Of a DNA stretch of 64,000 nucleotides, positions 17,170 through 26,130 are shown piece by piece (position 1 is the stretch's first letter; every line of letters begins with the position of its first letter). The stretch is from positions 221,056-285,055 of the forward strand of contig DASWNX010000040.1 in NCBI GenBank assembly GCA_036399055.1, written 5' to 3'. The notes below the pieces were generated by a model. That model worked only from the letters and a program-made list of their open reading frames with translations. It was not told the origin of the DNA and ran no database searches. This DNA comes from Jatrophihabitans sp. Lineage in GTDB: Bacteria; Actinomycetota; Actinomycetes; Mycobacteriales; Jatrophihabitantaceae. The position numbers were made by a program, and so were the translations under genes.

Positions 17170-17618
17170 TCACACCCGCGCAGCAGGCGATTCTGGAGAA
17201 CATTCACAAGCGCTGGGAAGGGACCGGCGAACAGCTGGCCGAGCGGCTGGGCATCGAGATCGTGGACACCAACCCCCACCACCTGGTGGCGACCATGCCG
17301 GTGGCCGGCAACCGGCAGCCGTACGGGCTGTTGCACGGGGGCGCCTCGGCGGTGCTGGCCGAGACCGTCGGCTCGTACTCGGCGGCCCTGCTGGCCGGAC
17401 CGGACCACATCGCCGTCGGCATCGAGCTCAGCTGCAGCCACAACCGCTCGGCCACCCAGGGCGTCGTCACCGCCGTCTGCACCCCGATCCACGTCGGGCG
17501 CACGCTGTCGTCGTTCGAGATCGTGATCTCGGATGAGTCGGGCCGCCGGACCTGCACCGCCCGGCTGACCTGCGCCATCCGCCCGGCCCATCAGGAGGGG
17601 CTGGCAAGCTCGACCTGA
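17166..17618 (+). CDS. Hotdog-fold acyl-CoA thioesterase (PaaI/DUF4442-like)
   Basis: A 150-residue hotdog-fold thioesterase. YGLLHGGASAVLAETVGS is the hallmark helix, with the HGG loop and the catalytic Glu. IGIELSCSHNRSATQGVV follows as the substrate-binding strand. The length fits a single hotdog domain that forms dimers or tetramers. It hydrolyses an acyl- or aroyl-CoA thioester of unknown chain. It is coupled to the GNAT upstream and lies 13 bases before polA, a position where many actinobacteria carry a thioesterase. Confidence 0.88.
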   Translation: MITPAQQAILENIHKRWEGTGEQLAERLGIEIVDTNPHHLVATMPVAGNRQPYGLLHGGASAVLAETVGSYSAALLAGPDHIAVGIELSCSHNRSATQGVVTAVCTPIHVGRTLSSFEIVISDESGRRTCTARLTCAIRPAHQEGLASST

Positions 17619-17631
17619 GCCGGACAGGACT

Positions 17632-20370
17632 GTGGCGACGGTGGGCCTAGACTCAGCGAGCGTGACAGCCGAAGACTCCGCGCCCAGACTGCTCCTCATC
17701 GACGGCCACTCGATCGCCTACCGAGCCTTCTACGCGCTGCCGGTCGAGAACTTCTCCACCAAGGCGGGCCAGCCCACCAACGCGGTGTTCGGCTTCACCT
17801 CGATGCTGATCAACCTGCTGCGTGACGAGCAGCCGAGCCATCTCGCGGTCGCCTTCGACGTCAGCCGGCAGACCTTTCGCAGCGACTCCTACCCCGAGTA
17901 CAAGGCCAACCGCTCCAGCACCCCCCAGCCCTTCCAGGGGCAGGTCTCGCTGATCCAGGAGGTGCTGGCGGCGCTGCGCATCCCGATGCTGTCGCTGCCC
18001 GGCTACGAGGCCGACGACGTGATCGCCACCCTCACCCGCGAGGCGGCCGAGCACGGCATGCAGGTGCTGATCTGCACCGGCGACCGCGACGCGCTGCAGC
18101 TGGTCAACTCCCAGGTCACGGTGCTGTACCCGAAGAAGGGCGTCTCCGAGCTCACCCGGTTCACGCCGGGGGAGGTGCAGGCCAAGTACGACCTGAGCCC
18201 GGAGCAGTACCCCGACTTCGCCGCCCTGCGTGGTGACCCCAGCGACAACCTGCCCGGCATCGCCGGAGTGGGTGAGAAGACCGCCGCCAAGTGGATCCGG
18301 GAGTACGGCTCGCTGGAGCAGTTGGTCCAACGGGTCGACGAGGTCAAGGGCAAGGTGGGCGACGCGCTGCGCGAGAACCTCGGCTCGGTGCTGCGCAACG
18401 CCCAGCTGACCAAGCTGGTGCGCGACCTCGACCTCGACCTCGGGGTCAGCGAGCTCAGCCGCCAGCAGTGGGACCGCGACGAGGTGCACCAGCTGTTCGA
18501 CAACCTGGAGTTCCGGGTGCTGCGTGAGCGGCTGTTCGCCACCCTGGCAGCTCCTGAGCCCGAAGCCTCCGAGGGCTTCGACGTCGACGTGCTGCGGCTG
18601 GGTCCCGACGAGGTGGCCACGTTCCTGGCCGAGCACGCCGTCGACGGTCGCCGGGTGGGGGTGTCCTTCGGCGGGACCTGGGGCCGCGGCTCCGGCGTCC
18701 TGAACTCGGTGACGCTGGCCGGCGCCGACGGCGCCGCCGGCTGGATCGAGGTCGCTGAGCTCACGGCGGCCGATGACAAGGCGCTGGCCGGCTGGCTGGG
18801 CGATCCGGACATCGCCAAGGCCTGTCATGACATCAAGGGCCCGGTGCTGGCGCTGGCCGCGCAGGGCTGGAAGCTGGCCGGAGTCACCTCCGACACCCAG
18901 TTGGCCGCTTACCTGGTTCAGCCCGGCCAACGCGCGTTCGACCTGGCCGACCTGGCCTTGCGCTACCTCAAGCGCGAGTTGCGCGACGAGGCCGGCCCGG
19001 CCACCGGCCAGCTCACCCTCGACGGCGGCCTGGAGGAGTCCGACAACGCCCGGGCCCAGGCCGAAGCGGTCCGCGCCTCGGCGATCCGCGACCTGGCCGA
19101 CGCCCTCGACGCCGAGCTCGCCGGCCGTGGCGGCACCGCCCTGCTCACCGACCTGGAGTTGCCGCTGACCTTCGTGCTGGCTGACATCGAGGCCACCGGG
19201 ATCGCGGTGGACACCGACCACCTGACCGACCTGCAGTCTGAATTGGGCGCGGCGGTGCTCGACGTCGAGACCGAGGCGCATTCGATCGTCGGCCGCCGGT
19301 TCAACCTCGGCTCGCCCAAGCAGTTGCAGCAGATCCTGTTCGACGAGTTGAGCCTGCCCAAGACCAAGCGCACCAAGACCGGCTACACCACCGACGCCGA
19401 CGCCCTGGCCTGGCTGGCCGAGGCCAGTGACCACCCGCTGCTGCCGTTGTTGCTGCGCCACCGCGAGGTCACCCGATTGAAGTCGGTCATCGACTCGCTG
19501 CTGCCGATGGTGGACGAGCTGGGCCGGGTGCACACCACTTTCAACCAGACCATCGCCGCGACGGGCCGGCTCTCCAGCGTCGACCCGAACCTGCAGAACA
19601 TCCCGGTGCGCACCGCCGAGGGGCGCCGGATCCGGCAGGCGTTCATCGTGGCCAGCCGACCGCCCGGGGCGTTCGAGTCGCTGATGACGGCTGACTACAG
19701 CCAGATCGAGATGCGGATCATGGCGCACCTGTCCGAGGACGCGGGACTGATCGAGGCCTTCACCTCCGGTGAGGACCTGCACACCTTCGTGGCCGCCCGC
19801 GCCTTCGACGTGCCACCGGAGGCGGTCGACGCCGACCTGCGCCGCCGGGTGAAGGCGATGAGCTACGGCCTGGCCTACGGGCTGTCGGCCTACGGCCTGG
19901 CCCAACAGCTCAAGATCACCCCGGACGAGGCCAAGGGCCAGATGGAGGCCTACTTCGCGCGGTTCGGCGGCGTCCGGGACTACCTGTACTCGGTGGTCGA
20001 CGAGGCCCGCCGGACCGGTTACACCGAGACCATCATGGGTCGCCGGCGGTACCTGCCCGATCTGAACTCCGACAACCGGCAACGCCGTGAGATGGCCGAG
20101 CGGATGGCGCTCAACGCCCCGATCCAGGGCAGCGCCGCCGACATCATCAAGGTGGCGATGCTGGGGGTGCAGCGCTCGCTGCGCTCGGCCGGGCTCACCT
20201 CGCGGCTGCTGCTGCAGGTGCACGACGAGTTGGTCCTCGAGATCGCGACCGGCGAGCGTGAGCGGGTCGAGGAGCTGGTGCGGCGCGAGATGGCCGCCGC
20301 GGTCGAGCTCACGGTGGAGCTCGACGTCAGCGTCGGCGTCGGCCCGAACTGGGACGCCGCGGCGCACTGA
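17632..20370 (+). CDS. polA: DNA polymerase I
   Basis: A 912-residue family A polymerase for repair and Okazaki fragment processing. The N-terminal 5'-3' exonuclease (about 20-300) shows LLIDGHSIAYRAFYALP and GYEADDVIATL. The polymerase domain has motif A ADYSQIEMRIMAHLS with Asp688, motif B RRRVKAMSYGLAYGLSAYG and motif C VHDELV with Asp865. The middle domain (about 310-500) lacks the DxE metal-binding residues of a 3'-5' exonuclease, as in mycobacterial and Taq-type enzymes, so proofreading is probably absent. The GTG at 17632 has AGGA close by, and a GTG ten codons on is also possible. The gene order pdtaR-polA matches M. tuberculosis. Confidence 0.97.
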   Translation: MATVGLDSASVTAEDSAPRLLLIDGHSIAYRAFYALPVENFSTKAGQPTNAVFGFTSMLINLLRDEQPSHLAVAFDVSRQTFRSDSYPEYKANRSSTPQPFQGQVSLIQEVLAALRIPMLSLPGYEADDVIATLTREAAEHGMQVLICTGDRDALQLVNSQVTVLYPKKGVSELTRFTPGEVQAKYDLSPEQYPDFAALRGDPSDNLPGIAGVGEKTAAKWIREYGSLEQLVQRVDEVKGKVGDALRENLGSVLRNAQLTKLVRDLDLDLGVSELSRQQWDRDEVHQLFDNLEFRVLRERLFATLAAPEPEASEGFDVDVLRLGPDEVATFLAEHAVDGRRVGVSFGGTWGRGSGVLNSVTLAGADGAAGWIEVAELTAADDKALAGWLGDPDIAKACHDIKGPVLALAAQGWKLAGVTSDTQLAAYLVQPGQRAFDLADLALRYLKRELRDEAGPATGQLTLDGGLEESDNARAQAEAVRASAIRDLADALDAELAGRGGTALLTDLELPLTFVLADIEATGIAVDTDHLTDLQSELGAAVLDVETEAHSIVGRRFNLGSPKQLQQILFDELSLPKTKRTKTGYTTDADALAWLAEASDHPLLPLLLRHREVTRLKSVIDSLLPMVDELGRVHTTFNQTIAATGRLSSVDPNLQNIPVRTAEGRRIRQAFIVASRPPGAFESLMTADYSQIEMRIMAHLSEDAGLIEAFTSGEDLHTFVAARAFDVPPEAVDADLRRRVKAMSYGLAYGLSAYGLAQQLKITPDEAKGQMEAYFARFGGVRDYLYSVVDEARRTGYTETIMGRRRYLPDLNSDNRQRREMAERMALNAPIQGSAADIIKVAMLGVQRSLRSAGLTSRLLLQVHDELVLEIATGERERVEELVRREMAAAVELTVELDVSVGVGPNWDAAAH

Positions 20371-20455
20371 GGCGCACCGGCGCACTGAGGCGCACCGGGA
20401 CGCATCGGGACGCCGAGGCGCACCGGGACGCACCGGCGCGCTGAGGCGCACCAGG
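20363..20455 (+). repeat. 18-bp tandem duplication at the polA stop and degenerate copies beyond
   Basis: CGCACTGAGGCGCACCGG occurs perfectly twice in tandem at 20363-20380 and 20381-20398. The first copy contains the polA TGA. Degenerate GAGGCGCACCGG(GACGC) copies continue to about 20455, filling the gap to the convergent methyltransferase gene. Confidence 0.8.
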
Positions 20456-20461
20456 CGCCGG

Positions 20462-21190
20462 CTAGTACGGGTCGGCCCGGTCGTGGTGCCCGACCAGCCG
20501 GGCCAGCGGGTACAGCCGCAGTCGCAGCAGCACCTTGACGCCGACGTTGCGCAGCCACCACGGCAGCTCCGCCAGGATCCGGAGCCGATCGGCGCGTGAG
20601 ACCGGCGCGACCTCGAAGCGCGCGAGCGAGCCGGTCCGGTCCAGGTAGCGCAGTCGCCGGCTGGGCAGCACGTGTCGCAACAGCCCGAGCGTGACGCCGA
20701 TCGAGGAGTAGGCGTCGTGAATGCAGACCCGGGCGCCGTCGGGCAGGAACCTGGTCCACAGCAGGTCATCCGACAGCGTCCAGTAGTCGTGCTTGCCGTC
20801 GATGTAGAGAAAGTCGATCGGCTCGGTCCAGGACGGCCGCAGCTGAGTGCTCTTGGCCTGGCGCAACTCGACCTGGCCGACCACGCCGGCTCGTGCCAGG
20901 TTCGCGTGGAACCGGTCCCGGGTCGCCAGGCCGCCGAACATCGCGCCGTCGACGAACGGGTCGATCGCGACCACCCGGGCCCGCGGCGCGGCGGCGGCCA
21001 GCACCACCGTGGAGCGGCCCTGGTGGCTGCCGATCTCGACGATCAGCCCGCCGTCGGGCACTGCGCGCGCCTCGTCCCACAACGCGCGGGCCTGGGCCTG
21101 GGTAAGCCAGCCGCCGATATCGCGGGCCTGGCCGTACACCGTCTCGAAGTCAGGGTGTGCTGGAGTGGGGGACTGCTGTTCTGCGGGCAC
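20462..21190 (-). CDS. Class I SAM-dependent methyltransferase (Methyltransf_24 type)
   Basis: A 242-residue protein with the SAM-binding core GLIVEIGSHQGRSTVVLA (motif I, about residue 48), VVAIDPFVD (motif II acidic end) and PIDFLYIDGKHDYWTLSDD. This last segment is typical of Methyltransf_24 proteins, found near surface-glycan and lipid genes. The start is GTG at 21190. It is convergent with polA and divergent from the lipoprotein hydrolase. The substrate is unknown; a glycan or lipid acceptor is suggested only by the envelope genes that follow. Confidence 0.8.
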   Translation of the reverse strand: MPAEQQSPTPAHPDFETVYGQARDIGGWLTQAQARALWDEARAVPDGGLIVEIGSHQGRSTVVLAAAAPRARVVAIDPFVDGAMFGGLATRDRFHANLARAGVVGQVELRQAKSTQLRPSWTEPIDFLYIDGKHDYWTLSDDLLWTRFLPDGARVCIHDAYSSIGVTLGLLRHVLPSRRLRYLDRTGSLARFEVAPVSRADRLRILAELPWWLRNVGVKVLLRLRLYPLARLVGHHDRADPY

Positions 21191-21287
21191 CGCTGGACAG
21201 TACGCCCAGACCAGACCAGATCACGATGTAGCCACGTGTCGGCGGCGCGCGGGTCGCCGGCGCGGGAGGTGGTGTTGGATATTCGGC

Positions 21288-22742
21288 ATGCCCGCACCCC
21301 ATGTCACCCGAGGCGTTCCGGTCGCAGCCGCCGGCGCCGCCCTAGCGCTGCTGCTGTCCGCCTGCGGCCAGGCCTCGACCCCGCTGTCGGACCGGCAGCA
21401 GGAGGTCCGCTCGACCGAGACCAACGTCAAGATGACCGACTGCGCCTCGGAGTGCACCGGCGAACTCGACGGCGCCAAGTACGCCATCAAGCTGCCGTCG
21501 AGCTGGAACGGCACCCTGCTGCTGTACTCCCACGGCTACCGGTTCGCCGCGCCCGCCCCACCCAGCTTCGACCCGGTCGACACCGACGCGCAGGTGAGCT
21601 CGACCGACAGCGACGGCACCGGCTCCGACCCGTTGAGCGCCAGCCTGCTCGAGGCCGGTTACGCCCTGGCCGGCTCGTCCTACAAGTCCAATGGCTGGGC
21701 GACCGCCGACGGGGTCAAGGCAGGCGTGGACCTGCGCGCCCATTTCGTGAAGCTGGTCGGCACTCCGAAGCGGACCTATGTGTGGGGCGACTCCCTCGGC
21801 GGGCTGGTCAGCCAACTGCTGGCCGAGGCGCACCCGGACTGGGTGGACGGGGCCGCGCCGATGTGCGGCGTGCTGGGCGGGCCGACCCGCAACTTCGACA
21901 CCGCGCTGGACGTCGCCTTCGCGGTCAAGGCGCTGATCGACCCGCAGCTGAAGCTGACCGGCTACACCGACCAGCAGGATGCCACCGCCAACTGGGAGCA
22001 CGCCTCGGCGGCCGTCCAGAAGGCCGCCGCGGACGTGGCCGGCGGCGGCACCGCCAAGGTGATGTTCATCGGCTCGCTGGTGGACGCCCCGACGGCCACG
22101 GCCACCTACGACGGTCACGACCTGCCCTCCCAGGTCAAGGCCCGGGTCGAGGCGTTGCTGACCGCGCTGGCCTTCGGCACCAGCGGCCGCTACGAGCTGG
22201 AGCAGCGGGTCGGCGGCAACCCCTCGGGCAACTCCGACGCCGATTACCCCAGCCGGATCGACGAGGCCGAGACCAGCCTGATCGGCACCGTCGGCGGCAA
22301 GGTCGAGGCGTTGCAGCAGCAGTTGGCCGCAGCGCCGCGGGTGAGCGCGGACGCCACCGCCAGGTCGGCCTTCGAGAAGCTCGGTGACCCCACCGGCAAG
22401 CTCACCGTCCCCACGCTCACCATGCACACCGAGCAGGATCCGCTGGTGCTGGTGCAGAACGAGACGGTCTTCGAGGCCCGGGTCCGTGAGGCCAAGCGCT
22501 CGGACAAGCTGGTGCAGCTCTACATCGCGCCGCCGAAGACCTACTCCGAGACCGCCAAGGCGCCCTACGGGGCGGGCCACTGCAGGTTCTCAGACGGTCA
22601 GCGGTTGGGCCTGGTCAACGTCCTGGACGGGTGGGTGCGCCGCTCCGCCTATCCCGTCCCGGCCGGTGTGGCGAGTCTGATCGGCGAGGGGATCGACCCG
22701 GCCTTCGCTCCGGGTCAGTGGCCCGGCGACGAGTCCAGCTGA
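21288..22742 (+). CDS. Secreted lipoprotein alpha/beta-hydrolase
   Basis: A 484-residue predicted lipoprotein with lipobox LLLSAC (Cys26). The fold is an alpha/beta-hydrolase: nucleophile elbow YVWGDSLGGLVSQLL with Ser169, and the probable catalytic histidine is His431 in YGAGHC near the C-terminus. CASECTGELDGAKYAIKLP after the signal starts the enzymatic part. It should act as an esterase or peptidase-like hydrolase on the outer membrane face, but the substrate is not deducible. The ATG start removes a long non-coding-looking extension upstream. The 3' end overlaps the convergent flippase-like gene by 28 bases. Confidence 0.78.
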   Translation: MPAPHVTRGVPVAAAGAALALLLSACGQASTPLSDRQQEVRSTETNVKMTDCASECTGELDGAKYAIKLPSSWNGTLLLYSHGYRFAAPAPPSFDPVDTDAQVSSTDSDGTGSDPLSASLLEAGYALAGSSYKSNGWATADGVKAGVDLRAHFVKLVGTPKRTYVWGDSLGGLVSQLLAEAHPDWVDGAAPMCGVLGGPTRNFDTALDVAFAVKALIDPQLKLTGYTDQQDATANWEHASAAVQKAAADVAGGGTAKVMFIGSLVDAPTATATYDGHDLPSQVKARVEALLTALAFGTSGRYELEQRVGGNPSGNSDADYPSRIDEAETSLIGTVGGKVEALQQQLAAAPRVSADATARSAFEKLGDPTGKLTVPTLTMHTEQDPLVLVQNETVFEARVREAKRSDKLVQLYIAPPKTYSETAKAPYGAGHCRFSDGQRLGLVNVLDGWVRRSAYPVPAGVASLIGEGIDPAFAPGQWPGDESS

Positions 22743-24061
22743 GCCGCGGCCCGGCTGCCGACGCCACGCGCGCGGTAGCCGGGCGCCAGGCGCAACAGCA
22801 CCGCAGCAGCCGCGGTCAGCAGGTTCAGCCCGGCCATCAGCCCGACCACCAGTCGCACCGACGGCTGCGGGCCCAGGCTCAGCACCAGCGCCGCCTCACC
22901 GGCCACGCTGGCCCAGATCAGCGCTGTGACCGCCATGTTGCGGACCGCGAGGCCGGCGACCAGGGTGAACTGCAGGACGGCCAGGCAGCCGCCGAGCATC
23001 GCGAACAGCCAGGCGTCCTCGCGTAGCTGGGGGTAGCGACCGCCGCCGACCACGTTGGTGACCAGGCCGCTGAGCAGCCAGCTGCCGGCCACGATCGCCA
23101 GCCCCAAGCCGGCGATCCCGGCGACAGCCCGGGCGAAGACCCGATGGTGGCGCTCGGCGTCGGTGAGCGTGGCGAACAGCACGTTGGCCACTGACTGCGG
23201 CAACCACAGGCTGGCCTTGGTCAGCACCGAGCCGGCCGCGTAGACCGCGGCGGCCGAGGTGCTGAGCACATGCCGGGCCAGCAGCACGTCGCTGACGCTG
23301 AGCAGCAGGAACACCCCGTAGGCGTGCGAGGCATGTCCGGCCTCGGTCAGCAGTGACAGCAGCGCCCGCCGGCTGCGGTGGCGCAGCTCCGGCAGCGCCA
23401 GGACGCAGCCGGCGGCCGGCACGCTCAGCCCGATCGCCAGGCAGGTGAGCGCTGTGGTGCTGGTGCCGCCGAGGAACAGCCCGAGCAGGCCGGCGCCGGA
23501 GCGCCCGGCGGTGCCGGCGAAGGTCGCCACCGCCAGCCCCATCAGCCGCTGCTCGCCCTGCCAGACCCCCTGGCACAGCCCCTGCAGGGCGGTGCCCGGC
23601 ATCGACAGCGCCACCAGCAGGGGACCGGTCAGCCCGGGCAGGTGCAGAAAGGCCACCAGCGCCGGCGACAGCGCGGCGATGAGCAACGTCGCGGCCAGCC
23701 CGATCACCACGCCTGCTTCGAGCAGCCCCTCAGCCGAGCCGGTGGCCACCCGCCGGGCGGCGACCGCCTGCAAGGCGAACGCGGGCACCGAGCCGATCAG
23801 CAACAGGTTGAGCAAGGTGACCAGCTCGGCGTAGTCGGCGACGCCCAGCCGGCGGGCGGCCGCCAGCAGCAGCAGGTAGCTGAGCACGTTGCCCAGCCAG
23901 CCGGCCGCCGTCACCCAGAGCAGGCCGCGACCGACCGGCGCGGCCTGGGTGAGACTTGCCTGTCGCGGCTCGGCGACGGCGGTCCGCGGCGACTCGGGGT
24001 CGGCGCCGACGGGCGATGGGAGGCCCGGCCGCGGCCGGAACGGCAGTGCCCCCTTGACCAA
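22715..24061 (-). CDS. Polysaccharide-flippase-like (MOP/Wzx-type) membrane protein
   Basis: A 448-residue protein with about 12 hydrophobic segments after a Pro-rich cytoplasmic N-terminus of about 45 residues. GRGLLWVTAAGWLGNVLSYLLLL and ARRLGVADYAELVTLLNLL match the first two helices of Wzx/MurJ-like lipid-linked oligosaccharide flippases, which turn undecaprenyl- or decaprenyl-linked glycans across the membrane. The start is TTG at 24061 with AGAGAGG ten bases upstream; an internal start is possible. It is divergent from the next envelope gene, and the placement beside GT genes supports a glycan-export role (inference). Confidence 0.72.
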   Translation of the reverse strand: MVKGALPFRPRPGLPSPVGADPESPRTAVAEPRQASLTQAAPVGRGLLWVTAAGWLGNVLSYLLLLAAARRLGVADYAELVTLLNLLLIGSVPAFALQAVAARRVATGSAEGLLEAGVVIGLAATLLIAALSPALVAFLHLPGLTGPLLVALSMPGTALQGLCQGVWQGEQRLMGLAVATFAGTAGRSGAGLLGLFLGGTSTTALTCLAIGLSVPAAGCVLALPELRHRSRRALLSLLTEAGHASHAYGVFLLLSVSDVLLARHVLSTSAAAVYAAGSVLTKASLWLPQSVANVLFATLTDAERHHRVFARAVAGIAGLGLAIVAGSWLLSGLVTNVVGGGRYPQLREDAWLFAMLGGCLAVLQFTLVAGLAVRNMAVTALIWASVAGEAALVLSLGPQPSVRLVVGLMAGLNLLTAAAAVLLRLAPGYRARGVGSRAAAQLDSSPGH

Positions 24062-24170
24062 GGTCGCCCAACCTCTCTGAGGTAACGGTTAGAGTCTGGC
24101 CGCGGCCCGCACACCGCGGCGCGTCAGCTTGGGATTGAGCCTAACGACCCGGACGGCGAGAGGAGCGCAG

Positions 24171-25967
24171 GTGCGCCCCCGAAACCGATCGGCGCTGCTG
24201 GCCGACTGCTGGGTGCTCGGGCTGAGCGTCGCGCTGCTGTGGCCCCAACGGCTGCCCGGCTACGGGCTGGGCCACGACATGGTGTTCACGCCGCGCCAAC
24301 CGCTCACCGAGCAGTCCTTCGGCCTGGGGTCGGTGGCGCCGCGGGCCGTGCCGTTGGATGCCGTGGTGGCTCTGGCCAGCCGGTTGGTCGACGGCGCGGT
24401 GCTCGGCCGGCTCGCGCTGCTGGCGCCGTTGCTGATGGCCGGTTGGGGTTGTGCCCGGCTGTCGCGGGTGAGCTCGCTGCCCGGCCTGCTCACGGTGGCC
24501 GGCTTCGCGGTCTGGAATCCGTTCGTCATCGAGCGACTGGCGCTGGGGCAGTGGGCGCTGCTGTGGGCCTACGGGGCGCTGCCCTGGGTGGTCCTGGCGG
24601 CCAGCCGGTTCAGCGCCGAGCCGTCGGCGCCGGGCGGGTCCCCTTCGCCGAGGAAGGGGTGGGCTGCAACCGAGCGGGGAAGCGGTTGGCTGCAGCCAAC
24701 GTCGACCCTGGTCTGCTGGCTGGCGGTCTGCGCGATCACTCCCACCGGCGCGCTGATCGGGGCCGGGGTCGCCGTCGTGGTGGCCGGCTCCCGGCAGGTG
24801 AAGCGGCTGGCGCCGGTGCTGGCCGTCGCGGTGCTGGTGCAGCTGCCCTGGTTGGCGCCCGCGCTCACCTCGGCGGCTGGCGCCACCAGCGACCCGAGAG
24901 GAGTCGCGGCCTTCGCGGCTCGCTCCGAGCGCCCGGGCGGCGCCTGGGCGAGCCTGCTCGGCCTGGGCGGCATCTGGAGCTCTGAGGCCACCCCTGCCAG
25001 CCGGGCAGGCCTGCTCGGTCACCTGAGCACCGTGGCGGTGCTGGCCGCGCTGCTGTTCGGCCTGCCCGCGCTGCGAGCCGCCGTGGGTCAGCGGCTGTGG
25101 CGGCGACTGGCGCTGCTGGGACTGGCCGGCCTGGCGCTGGCGGTAGCCGGCACGCTGCCGGGGCTGGCCGCGGCGCTGCGGTGGGCGGTGCGCGAGCTGC
25201 CCGGCGCCGGGTTGCTGCGCGACGGGCAGAAGTGGCTGATGCCCTTCGTCCTGCTGGCGGTGCTCAGCGCCGGCGCCGCGGTGCAGCGGCTCACCGACCG
25301 GCTCGCGGGCCGGGCGCCGGGCTGGCCGCTGGTCCTGGCCGCCCTGGCGCTGCCGCTGGTGCTGCTGCCCGACGCCATGGCCACCCTCAAGGCGCCGCTC
25401 ACCCCGGTGCGCTACCCGCAGCGGTGGCAGCAGGTCGCCGATCAGGTGCGCGGGTCGTCCTCGGCGGTGCTGGTGCTGCCGTTCGGCTCGTACCGCAGCT
25501 TCGGCTGGGCGCCGGGGCGGACCGTGCTGGACCCGGCGCCGCGCTGGCTGCCTGCCGAGACGGTGGTCGATGACCGGCTGGTCGTCTCGGGTGAGGTTCT
25601 GGGCGGTGAGGACCCTGCCGCCCGCCGGCTGGCCGGGCTGCTGGAGTCCGGGCCCACCGCGGCCGCGCTGGCCAGCGGCCTGGCCGGGCAGGGGATCGGC
25701 TGGGTGGTGCGCGAGGCTGACACGCCCGGTCCGCCGGTTCCGGACCTGAGCCGGCTGCAGCCGATGCTCACCGGTGACGCGGTCGAGCTCTACCGGGTTC
25801 CCGGCCAGGTGAGGGCGGCTCCGGACCAGTCCGCGCGGCGCCGGCTGGTGCTGTGGTTGGATCTGGTGTGCGCCGCGGTCCTTGCCGTGGCTATCAGCGT
25901 TAAGTCCGGATTTGCCGGGCGGAGGTTGTTACACTCTTCAGTAACATCTAGCTCGGAGGATTCCTAG
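24171..25967 (+). CDS. Conserved multi-pass membrane protein (Rv0226c-like, GT-C-like)
   Basis: A 598-residue protein with 10-12 hydrophobic segments and a C-terminal extracellular part of roughly 150 residues. Segments such as WNPFVIERLALGQWALLWAYGALPWVVLA and LPGAGLLRDGQKWLMPFVLLA resemble membrane proteins near AftD in mycobacteria (Rv0226c). The GTG at 24171 has AGGAG six bases upstream and was preferred to an upstream in-frame start without one. It overlaps the DUF2613 micro-gene by one base. A role in arabinan or lipid-linked sugar assembly follows from neighbourhood, not from catalytic motifs. The biochemical function is unknown. Confidence 0.75.
   Translation: MRPRNRSALLADCWVLGLSVALLWPQRLPGYGLGHDMVFTPRQPLTEQSFGLGSVAPRAVPLDAVVALASRLVDGAVLGRLALLAPLLMAGWGCARLSRVSSLPGLLTVAGFAVWNPFVIERLALGQWALLWAYGALPWVVLAASRFSAEPSAPGGSPSPRKGWAATERGSGWLQPTSTLVCWLAVCAITPTGALIGAGVAVVVAGSRQVKRLAPVLAVAVLVQLPWLAPALTSAAGATSDPRGVAAFAARSERPGGAWASLLGLGGIWSSEATPASRAGLLGHLSTVAVLAALLFGLPALRAAVGQRLWRRLALLGLAGLALAVAGTLPGLAAALRWAVRELPGAGLLRDGQKWLMPFVLLAVLSAGAAVQRLTDRLAGRAPGWPLVLAALALPLVLLPDAMATLKAPLTPVRYPQRWQQVADQVRGSSSAVLVLPFGSYRSFGWAPGRTVLDPAPRWLPAETVVDDRLVVSGEVLGGEDPAARRLAGLLESGPTAAALASGLAGQGIGWVVREADTPGPPVPDLSRLQPMLTGDAVELYRVPGQVRAAPDQSARRRLVLWLDLVCAAVLAVAISVKSGFAGRRLLHSSVTSSSEDS
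25927..25946 (+). promoter_or_regulatory. 6-bp inverted repeat before the DUF2613 gene
   Basis: TGTTAC (25927-25932) and GTAACA (25941-25946) form a perfect inverted repeat with an 8-base spacer, 21 bases before the GTG of the micro-gene and inside the 3' end of the preceding gene. It could be an operator or a small hairpin. No regulator is identified. Confidence 0.35.
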
Positions 25968-26116
25968 TGGGCAAGCTCATCTCGGCCGTCGTCGCCGGCG
26001 TCATCGGAACGGTGCTCGCTGGAACGGCCGTTTGGGGTGTGGTGTCGTCCACGACCGCCGCCCCGAAGGACAACCCCGTCGACACCGTCGCGGTGATCCC
26101 GTACGGCAACCGCTGA
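25967..26116 (+). CDS. DUF2613-type small membrane protein
   Basis: A 49-residue protein: one N-terminal hydrophobic segment (KLISAVVAGVIGTVLAGTAVW) and a short polar tail ending VIPYGNR. It matches the DUF2613 family, whose M. tuberculosis member (Rv0236A) sits beside aftD (Rv0236c). The GTG start has GGAGGA at ideal spacing and shares one base with the preceding stop (TAGTG), so translation is coupled. The function is unknown; it may be a small partner of the arabinosyltransferase machinery (inference from conserved location). The next gene is convergent, 14 bases away. Confidence 0.8.
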   Translation: MGKLISAVVAGVIGTVLAGTAVWGVVSSTTAAPKDNPVDTVAVIPYGNR

Positions 26117-26130
26117 TCCTCAGCGCTGAG

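Noticed and set aside
17653-20769. A 1038-codon minus-strand open frame opposite polA
   Set aside because: It is low-complexity (Gln/Val/Gly/Arg) and antisense to a perfectly conserved polA; it arises from high-GC codon bias.
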